From DASPJL01 sp035628645 (lineage in GTDB: Bacteria > Bacteroidota > Bacteroidia > Cytophagales > Cyclobacteriaceae), in assembly GCA_035628645.1 (NCBI GenBank), contig DASPJL010000033.1, forward strand, positions 1 through 51,087: a stretch of 51,087 bases of DNA, in the 5' to 3' direction. The stretch's first letter is position 1. Every line of letters starts with the position of its first letter. The notes beneath the pieces are model-generated. The model made no database searches. It had not been told where the DNA came from and worked only from the letters and a program-made list of their open reading frames with translations. The position numbers and the translations under genes are program-made. Positions 40,850-49,262 of the stretch are shown one piece after another.

Positions 40850-43800
40850 ATGGATATTAAAGAAATACTAAAGGAAAGAATTCTTGTACTGGATGGAGCA
40901 ATGGGAACCATGATCCAGCAGTATCAGCTTACAGAAGAAGATTATAGAGGAGAAAGGTTTAAAAATTACCCACTTCTGGTAAAAGGAAATAACGATTTGT
41001 TATCTCTTACTCAACCGCAGATTATCAAAGAAATACATGCTAAGTATTTCGAGGCTGGAGCGGACATTATTGAAACCAATACCTTTAGTGGAACATCCAT
41101 TGCAATGGCAGACTATAAGATGGAAGAGCTGGTATATGAGCTTAATTATCAATCTGCCAAAATCGCCAAAGAAGTAGCCGAAGAATATACAAAGAAGGAT
41201 CCGTCAAAACCGCGATTTGTAGCGGGAGCAATGGGGCCTACCAATAGAACCGCCTCTCTTTCCCCTGATGTGAATGATCCAGGGTACAGGGCTGTTACTT
41301 TTGACCAGCTTGTAGAAGCATATACAGAACAAGCAAAAGGTTTGATAGACGGTGGCGCCGACCTCCTTTTAATCGAAACCATATTTGATACTTTAAATGC
41401 CAAAGCAGCTCTTTTTGCTGTTGATCAATATTGTGAAAGCATAGGAAAGAAATTCCCGGTAATGGTATCGGGAACTATTACTGATGCAAGCGGTCGTACT
41501 TTATCAGGCCAGACTACTGAGGCGTTTTTATATTCCGTATCCCATATAGATTTATTAAGTATCGGACTGAACTGCGCACTAGGTGCCAAACAACTTCGAC
41601 CCTATTTGCATGAATTGGCGGAAAAAGCGCCTTTTTATGTTAGCGCTTATCCCAACGCAGGTTTACCTAACGAAATGGGAGAATATGATGAAAGTCCGGA
41701 AGAAATGGCTGCGCAGATTAAAGATTTTCTTGACCATAACTTCATTAATGTAATAGGAGGTTGTTGCGGTACAACTCCAGCTCATATTTCTGCCATTGCA
41801 AAAACTGCGGCTAAATATAAACCAAGAAAAATTCCCCGACTGGAAAATTTAGCAAAGTATTCAGGATTAGAAGCCCTTACTGTTTTTAAGGAAAGCAATT
41901 TTATAAACATAGGAGAAAGGACCAATATCACAGGTTCGAAAGTATTTGCACGGCATATAAAGGCCGGCAACTATGAAGAAGCGCTTGTTATCGCCAGAAG
42001 TCAGGTGGAAGGCGGAGCACAGGTTATAGATGTTAACATGGACGAAGGGATGTTGGATTCTGAGGAAGCAATGACAAAATTCCTTAACCTTATTTCCTCG
42101 GAGCCGGATATTGCAAAGCTTCCTATAATGGTCGATTCCTCTAAATGGTCGGTAATTGAAGCTGGCCTGAAGTGTGTTCAAGGAAAAGGAATTGTTAACT
42201 CTATCAGCTTAAAAGAAGGCGAGGAGAAATTTATCGAAGTAGCCAAAAAGGTAAAGAGATATGGTGGTGCTGCGGTTGTAATGGCTTTTGATGAACAGGG
42301 ACAGGCTGACAGCTATGAAAGAAGAATAGAGATCTGTAAAAGGGCTTATGATATTCTGGTTAATAAAGTTCACTTTAATCCCGTGGATATCATTTTTGAT
42401 CCTAATATTCTTACGGTCGCTACAGGGATTGAAGAACACAACAATTACGCAGTAGATTATATCAGAGCTACGAAATGGATAAAGGAAAATCTGCCCGGAG
42501 CAAAAGTAAGCGGCGGAGTAAGCAACATTTCTTTTTCATTCAGGGGGAATAATGTGGTCAGGGAAGCCATGCACTCTGCTTTTCTGTTTCATGCGATCAA
42601 AGCAGGAATGGATATGGGTATAGTGAATGCGGGCATGATAGAGGTATACGAGGATATTCCGAAAGACCTGTTGGAAAGGGTAGAAGATGTATTGTTTAAC
42701 AGAAGACCTGATGCCACAGAAAGGCTGGTGGATTTTGCTGAACGTGTAAAATCAAAAGGGAAAGAAATAGTGCGTGATGAGTCCTGGAGGAATGAGTCCC
42801 TTGAGAGCAGATTATCCCACGCTCTTGTAAAAGGAATAGTAGAGTATATAGATCAGGATACAGAAGAAGCTCGTCAAAAGTATGCTACAGGGCTGGAAAT
42901 AATTGAAGGTCCTTTAATGGCTGGGATGAGTATAGTCGGAGATCTTTTTGGCGCTGGAAAAATGTTTTTGCCTCAAGTGGTGAAAAGTGCCAGGGTTATG
43001 AAAAAAGCCGTTGCCTATTTATTGCCATATATGGAAGAGGAGAAGAAAAAAATGGGAGACCTGAGTAAAAATTCAGGAAAGATTTTGATGGCTACCGTAA
43101 AGGGCGATGTCCATGACATTGGTAAAAACATTGTTGGGGTGGTTTTGGGGTGTAATAATTACCAGGTGATAGACTTAGGTGTGATGGTTCCTGCCGAAAA
43201 AATCCTTGAGACTGCAATTAAAGAAAATGTGGATATGATAGGAGTAAGTGGGTTGATCACTCCTTCTCTTGATGAAATGGTCTATGTGGCAAAAGAAATG
43301 GAGCGTCAAAATTTCAAGATTCCGTTGTTGATAGGAGGAGCGACAACTTCAAGAATTCATACCGCTGTTAAAATTGCGCCACATTACTCCGGAACAGTGG
43401 TCCATGTACTTGATGCATCAAGAAGTGTTCCTGTTGCCGGCAATCTGGTTAGCAAAGAAAACTATGAAAAGTATTCCTCTGAAATTAAGGAAGAATATGC
43501 AAAGCTGAGAGAGGATCACGCGAAAAAGAAGAAGGATAAAAATTATATTTCATATAAAGCGGCAAGAGAGAATAAGTTTAAGACAAATTGGAACAGCACT
43601 AAGATAACAAAGCCTGCTTTTTTAGGTACTAAAGTTTTTGATGCATATCCTTTAGAAGAAGTTGCAAAGTATATTGACTGGACACCATTCTTTCAGACTT
43701 GGGAGCTTTCAGGAAAATATCCAAGAATCCTTGAAGATGAAGTGGTAGGAGATGCAGCCAGAAAATTATTTAAGGATGCTCAGGACATGCTGCAAAAGAT

Positions 43801-44590
43801 CATTAAAGAAAAACTACTAACCGCAAGAGGTATCATAGGATTTTATCCTGCTAATACAGTTAATGATGACGTAATAGAGGTATATGAATACAATACCAAA
43901 GAAGTAGTCACTGAATGTGATAAACATGGAGAACATAAAAATACGCTCTTTAATGAAGACAGAACTCAGATTAAAACGCTTTTCCATTCATTAAGGCAGC
44001 AAGGACAAAAGGCTGCAAGTCTTCCTAATCTTTCTTTGGCCGATTTTATTGCTCCTAAAGAAACCGGGGTACAAGATTATATAGGCGCTTTTGCTGCAAC
44101 TGCAGGTATTGGTATTGAACCGTTAATTGCTATGTATGAGAAAGAGCATGACGACTACAACAGCATCATGATAAAGGCGCTGGCGGATAGGTTGGCAGAA
44201 GCGTTTACGGAATTGCTTCACGAAAAAGTCAGAAAAGAATTTTGGGGATATTCCACAGACGAAAGCCTGTCTAATGAAGAGTTGATAAAGGAAAAATATA
44301 GAGGAATCCGGCCTGCGCCAGGGTATCCTGCTTGTCCTGACCATACGGAGAAGACAACAATATTCAACTTAATGGAGGTAGAAAAATCCACTGGAATAAA
44401 ATTAACAGAAAGCCTGGCTATGTATCCAACGGCAGCAGTAAGCGGTTGGTATTTTTCTCACCCCGATGCCAAATACTTTGGTTTAGGTAAAATTGAGAAA
44501 GACCAGGTAGAGGAATATGCTAAAAGAAAGGGTATGGATTTGAATATTGTGGAAAGATGGTTGGGACCTGTCTTAAATTATGATGCCTAA
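40850..44590 (+). CDS. metH: Cobalamin-dependent methionine synthase
   Basis: The 1246-residue four-module enzyme moves a methyl group from 5-methyl-THF to homocysteine through B12. The homocysteine module (1-about 325) has the zinc cysteines in GLNCALGAKQ (about 240) and GGCCGTTP (about 303). The pterin module (about 345-610) has NIGERTNITGSK and DVNMDEGMLDSEEAM. The B12 module (about 640-880) has the base-off ligand motif DVHDIGKN (about 755) and GGATTSRIHTAVKI. The reactivation module (about 900-1240) ends RPAPGYPACPDHTEK and AVSGWYFSHP, so it can be revived by SAM and a flavodoxin. It lies behind a SAM-I riboswitch and is followed by metF. Confidence 0.98.
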   Translation: MDIKEILKERILVLDGAMGTMIQQYQLTEEDYRGERFKNYPLLVKGNNDLLSLTQPQIIKEIHAKYFEAGADIIETNTFSGTSIAMADYKMEELVYELNYQSAKIAKEVAEEYTKKDPSKPRFVAGAMGPTNRTASLSPDVNDPGYRAVTFDQLVEAYTEQAKGLIDGGADLLLIETIFDTLNAKAALFAVDQYCESIGKKFPVMVSGTITDASGRTLSGQTTEAFLYSVSHIDLLSIGLNCALGAKQLRPYLHELAEKAPFYVSAYPNAGLPNEMGEYDESPEEMAAQIKDFLDHNFINVIGGCCGTTPAHISAIAKTAAKYKPRKIPRLENLAKYSGLEALTVFKESNFINIGERTNITGSKVFARHIKAGNYEEALVIARSQVEGGAQVIDVNMDEGMLDSEEAMTKFLNLISSEPDIAKLPIMVDSSKWSVIEAGLKCVQGKGIVNSISLKEGEEKFIEVAKKVKRYGGAAVVMAFDEQGQADSYERRIEICKRAYDILVNKVHFNPVDIIFDPNILTVATGIEEHNNYAVDYIRATKWIKENLPGAKVSGGVSNISFSFRGNNVVREAMHSAFLFHAIKAGMDMGIVNAGMIEVYEDIPKDLLERVEDVLFNRRPDATERLVDFAERVKSKGKEIVRDESWRNESLESRLSHALVKGIVEYIDQDTEEARQKYATGLEIIEGPLMAGMSIVGDLFGAGKMFLPQVVKSARVMKKAVAYLLPYMEEEKKKMGDLSKNSGKILMATVKGDVHDIGKNIVGVVLGCNNYQVIDLGVMVPAEKILETAIKENVDMIGVSGLITPSLDEMVYVAKEMERQNFKIPLLIGGATTSRIHTAVKIAPHYSGTVVHVLDASRSVPVAGNLVSKENYEKYSSEIKEEYAKLREDHAKKKKDKNYISYKAARENKFKTNWNSTKITKPAFLGTKVFDAYPLEEVAKYIDWTPFFQTWELSGKYPRILEDEVVGDAARKLFKDAQDMLQKIIKEKLLTARGIIGFYPANTVNDDVIEVYEYNTKEVVTECDKHGEHKNTLFNEDRTQIKTLFHSLRQQGQKAASLPNLSLADFIAPKETGVQDYIGAFAATAGIGIEPLIAMYEKEHDDYNSIMIKALADRLAEAFTELLHEKVRKEFWGYSTDESLSNEELIKEKYRGIRPAPGYPACPDHTEKTTIFNLMEVEKSTGIKLTESLAMYPTAAVSGWYFSHPDAKYFGLGKIEKDQVEEYAKRKGMDLNIVERWLGPVLNYDA

Positions 44591-44694
44591 AAGCTGTCAA
44601 CCACCAGCAGGAAAGTAATTGAAAAAATAATAAATTAGAAATATAATCTGAACAGTAAGAAGGCTAAAAGCCATTAGCTAATAGCTGAATGCTA
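44588..44694 (+). repeat. AGC heptad array between metH and metF
   Basis: At 44660-44694 five units run in perfect phase: AAGGCTA, AAAGCCA, TTAGCTA, ATAGCTG, AATGCTA, ending 5 bp before the metF start codon. From the metH stop codon (44588) there are weaker units in the other orientation (AAAAGCT, GTCAACC, ACCAGCA). Confidence 0.65.
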
Positions 44695-44699
44695 ATATC

Positions 44700-45653
44700 A
44701 TGAAAATAACTGACCATATAAAAAACGCAAAAAAGACACTTTTTTCATTTGAAATTTTGCCTCCTTTAAAAGGAGAAGGTATTAAAAATTTGTTTGATGC
44801 CATTGAACCCTTAATGGAATTCCAACCTCCATTTATTGATGTTACTTATCATAGAGAGGAATATGTTTACAAAAAGCGGGAAAATGGATTGCTCGAGAAA
44901 ATTTCTACCAGGAAAAGGCCAGGAACTGTTGGTATTTGTGCTGCCATAATTAATAAGTTTAAAGTAGATGCCGTTCCTCATATTATTTGTGGCGGTTTCA
45001 CCGTAGAGGAAACTGAAAATGCACTTATAGACCTGGATTTCCTTGGAATAGATAATGTGCTCTTATTAAGAGGAGATGCCATAAAATCAGAGGGAAGCTT
45101 TGTCCCTGAACCCGGCGGTCATAAATTTAGCACCGACCTGATTCGTCAAGTTGTAAATATGAATCACGGCAAATACCTGGATGATGAGATGCAAAATCCT
45201 AATCCTACTGATTTTTGTATAGGCGTGGCGGGTTATCCTGAGAAGCATTTTGAAGCACCTAATCTCAAAACAGATCTTAAATACCTGAAATACAAGGTGG
45301 ATATGGGAGCAGAATATATCGTTACCCAAATGTTCTTTGATAATCAGAAATATTTTGATTTTGTGAAAAAGTGTAAAGAGGTGGGTATTAATGTTCCTAT
45401 TATACCTGGATTGAAGCCACTTACAACCAAAAAGCAAACAAGTATCTTACCTAGTATTTTTCATATTGATATTCCGGAAGATCTGGAAGAAGCAGTAGAA
45501 GGATGCAAAGATGACAAAGCCGTGCGAGAAGTAGGGGTAGAGTGGGCGATCAAACAATCCAAAGAGCTGTTGGATTTTGGAGTGCCTGTCTTACATTATT
45601 ATTCAATGAGTAAATCCGCGGCAGTAAAAAAAATAGCTGAAGCTTTATTTTAG
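44700..45653 (+). CDS. metF: 5,10-Methylenetetrahydrofolate reductase
   Basis: The 317-residue flavoprotein makes the 5-methyl-THF used by MetH. It starts with FSFEILPPLKGEG, carrying the catalytic Glu of the FEILPP motif, has DVTYHR (about 46-51), a central LLLRGDA (about 121-127) and YIVTQMFFDNQKYFDF (about 204-219), then IPGLKPLT. Fold: FAD-binding TIM barrel. It follows metH by 109 bp without a terminator and so is likely under the same SAM riboswitch. Its leader is filled by a heptad repeat array. Confidence 0.96.
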   Translation: MKITDHIKNAKKTLFSFEILPPLKGEGIKNLFDAIEPLMEFQPPFIDVTYHREEYVYKKRENGLLEKISTRKRPGTVGICAAIINKFKVDAVPHIICGGFTVEETENALIDLDFLGIDNVLLLRGDAIKSEGSFVPEPGGHKFSTDLIRQVVNMNHGKYLDDEMQNPNPTDFCIGVAGYPEKHFEAPNLKTDLKYLKYKVDMGAEYIVTQMFFDNQKYFDFVKKCKEVGINVPIIPGLKPLTTKKQTSILPSIFHIDIPEDLEEAVEGCKDDKAVREVGVEWAIKQSKELLDFGVPVLHYYSMSKSAAVKKIAEALF

Positions 45654-45719
45654 ATAAGTTAACGGTAAGAAACAGAAATTCTTTGGGAACTTAAGTCAGT
45701 TTGCACAAAATACCTAATT

Positions 45720-45757
45720 TAGTGATGTAGAAGTAAATTCTCATCACTATTTTTTTA
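45720..45757 (+). terminator. Terminator or attenuator just upstream of the HMG-CoA lyase gene
   Basis: An 8-bp perfect stem TAGTGATG (45720-45727) with CATCACTA (45742-45749) is followed by eight Ts. The loop can add an AGAA/TTCT pair. The last T is only 10 bp before the mvaB start codon, leaving no room for a promoter after it, so it either ends metF with read-through or controls the next gene. Confidence 0.8.
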
Positions 45758-45767
45758 TAAAACTGCT

Positions 45768-46616
45768 ATGAAAATTATTGAATGTCCGCGGGATGCAATG
45801 CAGGGATTACTTGATTTTATTCCAACAGAGGATAAAGTAAAATACTTGAATGCTTTGATTCAGGTCGGCTTTCATACTATTGATTTCGGAAGCTTTGTTT
45901 CTCCAAAAGCCATACCTCAGATGAGCGATACGGCAAAAGTATTGAGTCAACTGAATTTAAAGAAGTCAAAATCCAAATTGCTGGCTATTATAGCCAATTT
46001 AAGAGGGGCAACGGAAGCCTGTAGTTTTTCAGAAATTACTTATCTGGGTTATCCTCTTTCGGTTTCAGAAACTTTTCAAGAAAGAAATACAAATAAATCA
46101 ATAGCTGCTTCTTTAATAGAATTAAAAGAAATACAAAAGCTTTGCATCAGTAACGGAAAGCAACTCGTGGTTTATCTTTCGATGGCTTTTGGCAATCCTT
46201 ATGGAGATGAATACAATTTAACCATAATTGATTTCATGGTGCGGGAGTTAATAAAAATGAATATTAAAATTGTGTCAATTGCCGATACGATTGGTGCAGC
46301 CACACCGGAAAATGTTTATTTTTTATATAAGATTTTATCAGGGAAATTCCCTTTAATCGAGTTGGGGGTACATTTACACAGCACACCCGACTTTGCCAAA
46401 GAAAAAATTGATGCTGCTTACCGGGCCGGGTGCAGAAGATTTGATACTACCATCCGCGGATATGGCGGTTGTCCTTTTGCAAAGGACGAATTGGTTGGTA
46501 ATATTGCCACTGAAGTTTTACTTTCTTTCATAGAACAACAACACATCATATTAGAATTAAATAAAGACAAATTTAAAAAGGCATTTGAATTAGCCGGCGA
46601 AATATTTCCTTTGTAG
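45768..46616 (+). CDS. mvaB: Hydroxymethylglutaryl-CoA lyase
   Basis: The 282-residue TIM-barrel lyase cleaves HMG-CoA to acetyl-CoA and acetoacetate, the last step of leucine breakdown. It starts with IIECPRDAMQGL, the Bacteroidota form of the ExPRDGxQ metal-binding motif, has DFGSFVSPKAIPQM, the SIADTIGAATPENVYFLY segment and GVHLHSTPDFAKEKI, and the catalytic Cys in GYGGCPFAKDE (about residue 236). It is followed 2 bp later by a CCG-domain gene, clearly one operon. The start codon is 10 bp after a terminator-like hairpin. Confidence 0.93.
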   Translation: MKIIECPRDAMQGLLDFIPTEDKVKYLNALIQVGFHTIDFGSFVSPKAIPQMSDTAKVLSQLNLKKSKSKLLAIIANLRGATEACSFSEITYLGYPLSVSETFQERNTNKSIAASLIELKEIQKLCISNGKQLVVYLSMAFGNPYGDEYNLTIIDFMVRELIKMNIKIVSIADTIGAATPENVYFLYKILSGKFPLIELGVHLHSTPDFAKEKIDAAYRAGCRRFDTTIRGYGGCPFAKDELVGNIATEVLLSFIEQQHIILELNKDKFKKAFELAGEIFPL

Positions 46617-46618
46617 TC

Positions 46619-47359
46619 ATGCGAGCAAAAAATATAGAAGTAGACATATTTATTCCATGTTTTATAGATCAGGTTTCTCCTGAAATAGGCTTTAATATGG
46701 TTAAGGTTTTGGAAAAAGTAGGCTGCAAAGTCAATTATAACATGAACCAAACCTGTTGTGGACAACCTGCCTATAATGCCGGTTATTTTGACGATGCAAA
46801 GGAAGTCGCTGTAAAATTTCTGGGTGACTTTCCCAATGAAAACCATTATGTAGTTACTCCTTCAGCATCTTGTTGTGGTATGGTTCGTAACGGGTATCAA
46901 TCTCTGTTTGCCGAGTCCAGATTTAAAATTCCTTACCTGAAGCTTCAAAAAAATGTTTTCGAATTTTCTGAATTCCTGGTGAATGTATTGGGAATAGAGA
47001 AAATTGAGGGGGCACAGTTCGATGGAGCAATTACTTACCATGATGCCTGCAGCGCTTTAAGAGAATGTAAAATATTTGAAGCCCCCAGAAAACTTTTAAA
47101 GAATGTGAAAGGATTAGAGCTGATAGAAATTCATGATAATGATGTTTGCTGTGGTTTTGGAGGGACATTCGCTGTTAAGTTTGAACCCATTTCGATCGGA
47201 ATGGTCCAACAGAAAGTTGACAATGCCCTGGCAACTGGGGCTCAATACCTTGTTTCCACTGATTATTCCTGTTTAATGCATATTGAGGCTTATATCAAGA
47301 AGAATAATATTCCTTTAAAAACTTTACATATTGCTGATGTGCTTGCAAGCGGCTGGTAA
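46619..47359 (+). CDS. LutA/HdrB-like CCG-domain (Fe-S) protein
   Basis: The 246-residue protein carries two CCG cysteine domains: FIPCFIDQ with NQTCCGQPAYNAGY (about 12-55) and SASCCGMV (about 83), then TYHDACSALRE (about 140-150) with VCCGFGGTFAV (about 176-186). Such domains bind an unusual 4Fe-4S cluster in LutA/YkgE (lactate oxidation) and HdrB (heterodisulfide reductase). LutB and LutC partners are not present here. Its place directly behind HMG-CoA lyase suggests a redox role in acyl-CoA or lactate metabolism, which is inference from context. Confidence 0.88.
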   Translation: MRAKNIEVDIFIPCFIDQVSPEIGFNMVKVLEKVGCKVNYNMNQTCCGQPAYNAGYFDDAKEVAVKFLGDFPNENHYVVTPSASCCGMVRNGYQSLFAESRFKIPYLKLQKNVFEFSEFLVNVLGIEKIEGAQFDGAITYHDACSALRECKIFEAPRKLLKNVKGLELIEIHDNDVCCGFGGTFAVKFEPISIGMVQQKVDNALATGAQYLVSTDYSCLMHIEAYIKKNNIPLKTLHIADVLASGW

Positions 47360-47379
47360 GGGATTTTAAAATGTTAATG

Positions 47380-47458
47380 TTGAATTATGAATTTTGAATG
47401 GCTGAGGTTATATAGTTCTTATATCTCCTTTTAACTTTAATTATTAATTCACATTTTA
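47380..47458. repeat. Short inverted array, ATGTTGA/ATTATGA type, 7-bp period
   Basis: The left arm steps AATGTTA, ATGTTGA, ATTATGA, ATTTTGA, ATGGCTG; the right arm, read on the minus strand, gives TGTGAAT, TAATAAT, TAAAGTT. The element is about 79 bp and ends 3 bp before the dprA stop codon. It sits between convergent genes. Confidence 0.55.
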
Positions 47459-47460
47459 TT

Positions 47461-48609
47461 CTATTTAAGTTTAAATTTTTTTCCCGGCAAGGCCTTTACG
47501 ATACCTTGAAATTCCAGCGTTAATAACAATGAGGCTACTTTGTTTATGGGTAGTTGCGCCTTCCATGAAATCTCGTCAATCAGTAATTCATTGTTGACTT
47601 TTAAAAGTGTATAAATTTTTAACTCTTCGGGATTTAGGCCCAAGGGAGTACGTGAAGCGCTGGCTCTGATACCTGAAGAATCCTGGTCCCAATTCATGAA
47701 TTCTATAAGATCCTGTGCAGAAGTGATCAGCTGGGCCTTGTTGTTTTTAATCAAATCATTACAACCTTCCGAAAACTTGTTGTTTACATTTCCCGGGACA
47801 GCAAAAACGTCTTTATTGTAACTATTGGCAATTTCAGCAGTAATAAGGGCTCCTCCACCTTTGGCTGCTTCTATAATTATTGTAGCATCAGCCATGCCAG
47901 CTACGATTCTATTTCTTGCCGGAAAATTTTGCCTGTCAGGTGTAGTATCAAGAGGAAATTCGGTAAGCAGCCCTCCGTTTGCCAACATTTGCAGTGCCGT
48001 ATTCTTATGGGCAGCAGGATAAATAAGGTTGATCCCGGTACCCATCACGCCGATGGTAGGGATGTTGTTTTCAAGAGCGGCTTTATGAACATGATAATCA
48101 ATTCCATAAGCTAATCCGCTAACGATTAATGGATTTATTTTTTTTAGCTCTGAAATAAACTGGTGAACAAAAGATTTACCATATTCTGTTGCATTTCTGG
48201 TGCCTACTATGCTTATAGTTTTTTTGTTATTTAGATCTGCATTGCCTCTATAATATAAAAGTACAGGGGCATCAGGGATTTGTTTGAGTCCTTCAGGATA
48301 GGATTTGTCTGTAAAAAAAAGAAGTTTTGCGCCATATTTATTTATTTGCTCCAACGCCTTTTCCGCAGCCTCTATGCTTTTATTTTGAATAATAGAATCG
48401 GCAATTTTTTCACCTATTCCAGGTATTTTCAGCAGTTTTACTTTATTTGATTTAAATACTGCCGAAGCGCTTCCACAGTAACTTATCAATAGCTTTATTA
48501 ATACATCGCCAACTCCGGGAATCATTGTTAGCGCAAGTTCATAAACCTTTTCAGGGGAGTTGATAGCTATAGGATTTTGGGTGATTTGATTCACTGTATT
48601 TGTATTCAT
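47461..48609 (-). CDS. dprA: DNA-processing protein DprA
   Basis: The 382-residue protein loads RecA on incoming single-stranded DNA during natural transformation. It begins with a helix-hairpin-helix part (about 30-75, IPGVGDVLIKLL and IPGIGEKIADSI). The Rossmann-like core follows: ISIVGTRNATEYGKS (about 133-147), VSGLAYGIDYHVHKAAL (about 163-179), VMGTGINLIYPAAHK, EFPLDTTPDRQNFPARNRIVAGM and AAKGGGALITAEIA. It ends in a winged-helix domain (about 325-382). No other competence gene is in the window. The 3' end meets an A/T heptad element. Confidence 0.96.
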   Translation of the reverse strand: MNTNTVNQITQNPIAINSPEKVYELALTMIPGVGDVLIKLLISYCGSASAVFKSNKVKLLKIPGIGEKIADSIIQNKSIEAAEKALEQINKYGAKLLFFTDKSYPEGLKQIPDAPVLLYYRGNADLNNKKTISIVGTRNATEYGKSFVHQFISELKKINPLIVSGLAYGIDYHVHKAALENNIPTIGVMGTGINLIYPAAHKNTALQMLANGGLLTEFPLDTTPDRQNFPARNRIVAGMADATIIIEAAKGGGALITAEIANSYNKDVFAVPGNVNNKFSEGCNDLIKNNKAQLITSAQDLIEFMNWDQDSSGIRASASRTPLGLNPEELKIYTLLKVNNELLIDEISWKAQLPINKVASLLLTLEFQGIVKALPGKKFKLK

Positions 48610-48689
48610 TAGAGAAAGAATAACAATAAAAAATAAGCTTTTAAAGGTAAAACTTTAAGCACATTAATTTAAAAGAGTGGGAGAAAATT

Positions 48690-49028
48690 TTATGGAAGCT
48701 GATTTTTTATCTCCTGAAGAAATCCTCTGAGCTTTTTAAGGGAGTCAACTACATCTAAAGTTTCAGATGTTTTATAGGTGTTGTTTTTGATTGCTTCTTT
48801 TGCTCCCTGAAGTGTGTAGCCTTTTTCTTTTACAAGTTGATATACAATCCTGATGTTGGAAATATCCGGTTTTGTAAATTGTCGGTTGCCTTTACTGTTT
48901 TTTCTCGGGTTTATGATATCAAATTCACTTTCCCAAAATCTTATTAAAGATGGAGCAACGCCAAATATATCGGCTACTTCACCAATAGTATAATATTTTT
49001 TCTCTATCAGGTTTTCCTTGTAGGGCAC
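48690..49028 (-). CDS. MerR-family transcriptional regulator
   Basis: The 112-residue protein is a bare MerR-type winged helix: YYTIGEVADIFGVAPSLIRFWESEF (about 12-36) followed by NPRKNSKGNRQFTKPDISNIR, the wing, and KEKGYTLQGAKEAIK. There is no effector domain beyond a short helix, and no metal cysteines, so it senses nothing obvious. It lies between the M23 peptidase gene and dprA on the same strand, an order common in Bacteroidota. Its target is unknown. Confidence 0.9.
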   Translation of the reverse strand: MPYKENLIEKKYYTIGEVADIFGVAPSLIRFWESEFDIINPRKNSKGNRQFTKPDISNIRIVYQLVKEKGYTLQGAKEAIKNNTYKTSETLDVVDSLKKLRGFLQEIKNQLP

Positions 49029-49210
49029 TTTTGCAGGGATTAGTTGGCATTTTAATAGAGTACGGAATTTCGACGCAAAAATTCTTCAACTATTTAAATA
49101 ATTTGTTAAGTTTTTAGAAGAAATTTTTGAATCAGTCCAAATATAATGTTTACTTGTTGAAAATCAGACCAGGTATAAAAAATAAATTTTTAAAAAAGTA
49201 TTGGGTAAAT

Positions 49211-49240
49211 AAAAAAAGGCAGTGGTTAGACTGCCTTCTT
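49211..49240 (-). terminator. Terminator after the M23 peptidase gene
   Basis: AAGGCAG (49216-49222) pairs with CTGCCTT (49231-49237), 8-nt loop; read on the minus strand it ends in a T run. It lies 23 bp past the peptidase stop. Confidence 0.8.
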
Positions 49241-49262
49241 AAATCTATAGTTGTAATGTGAA

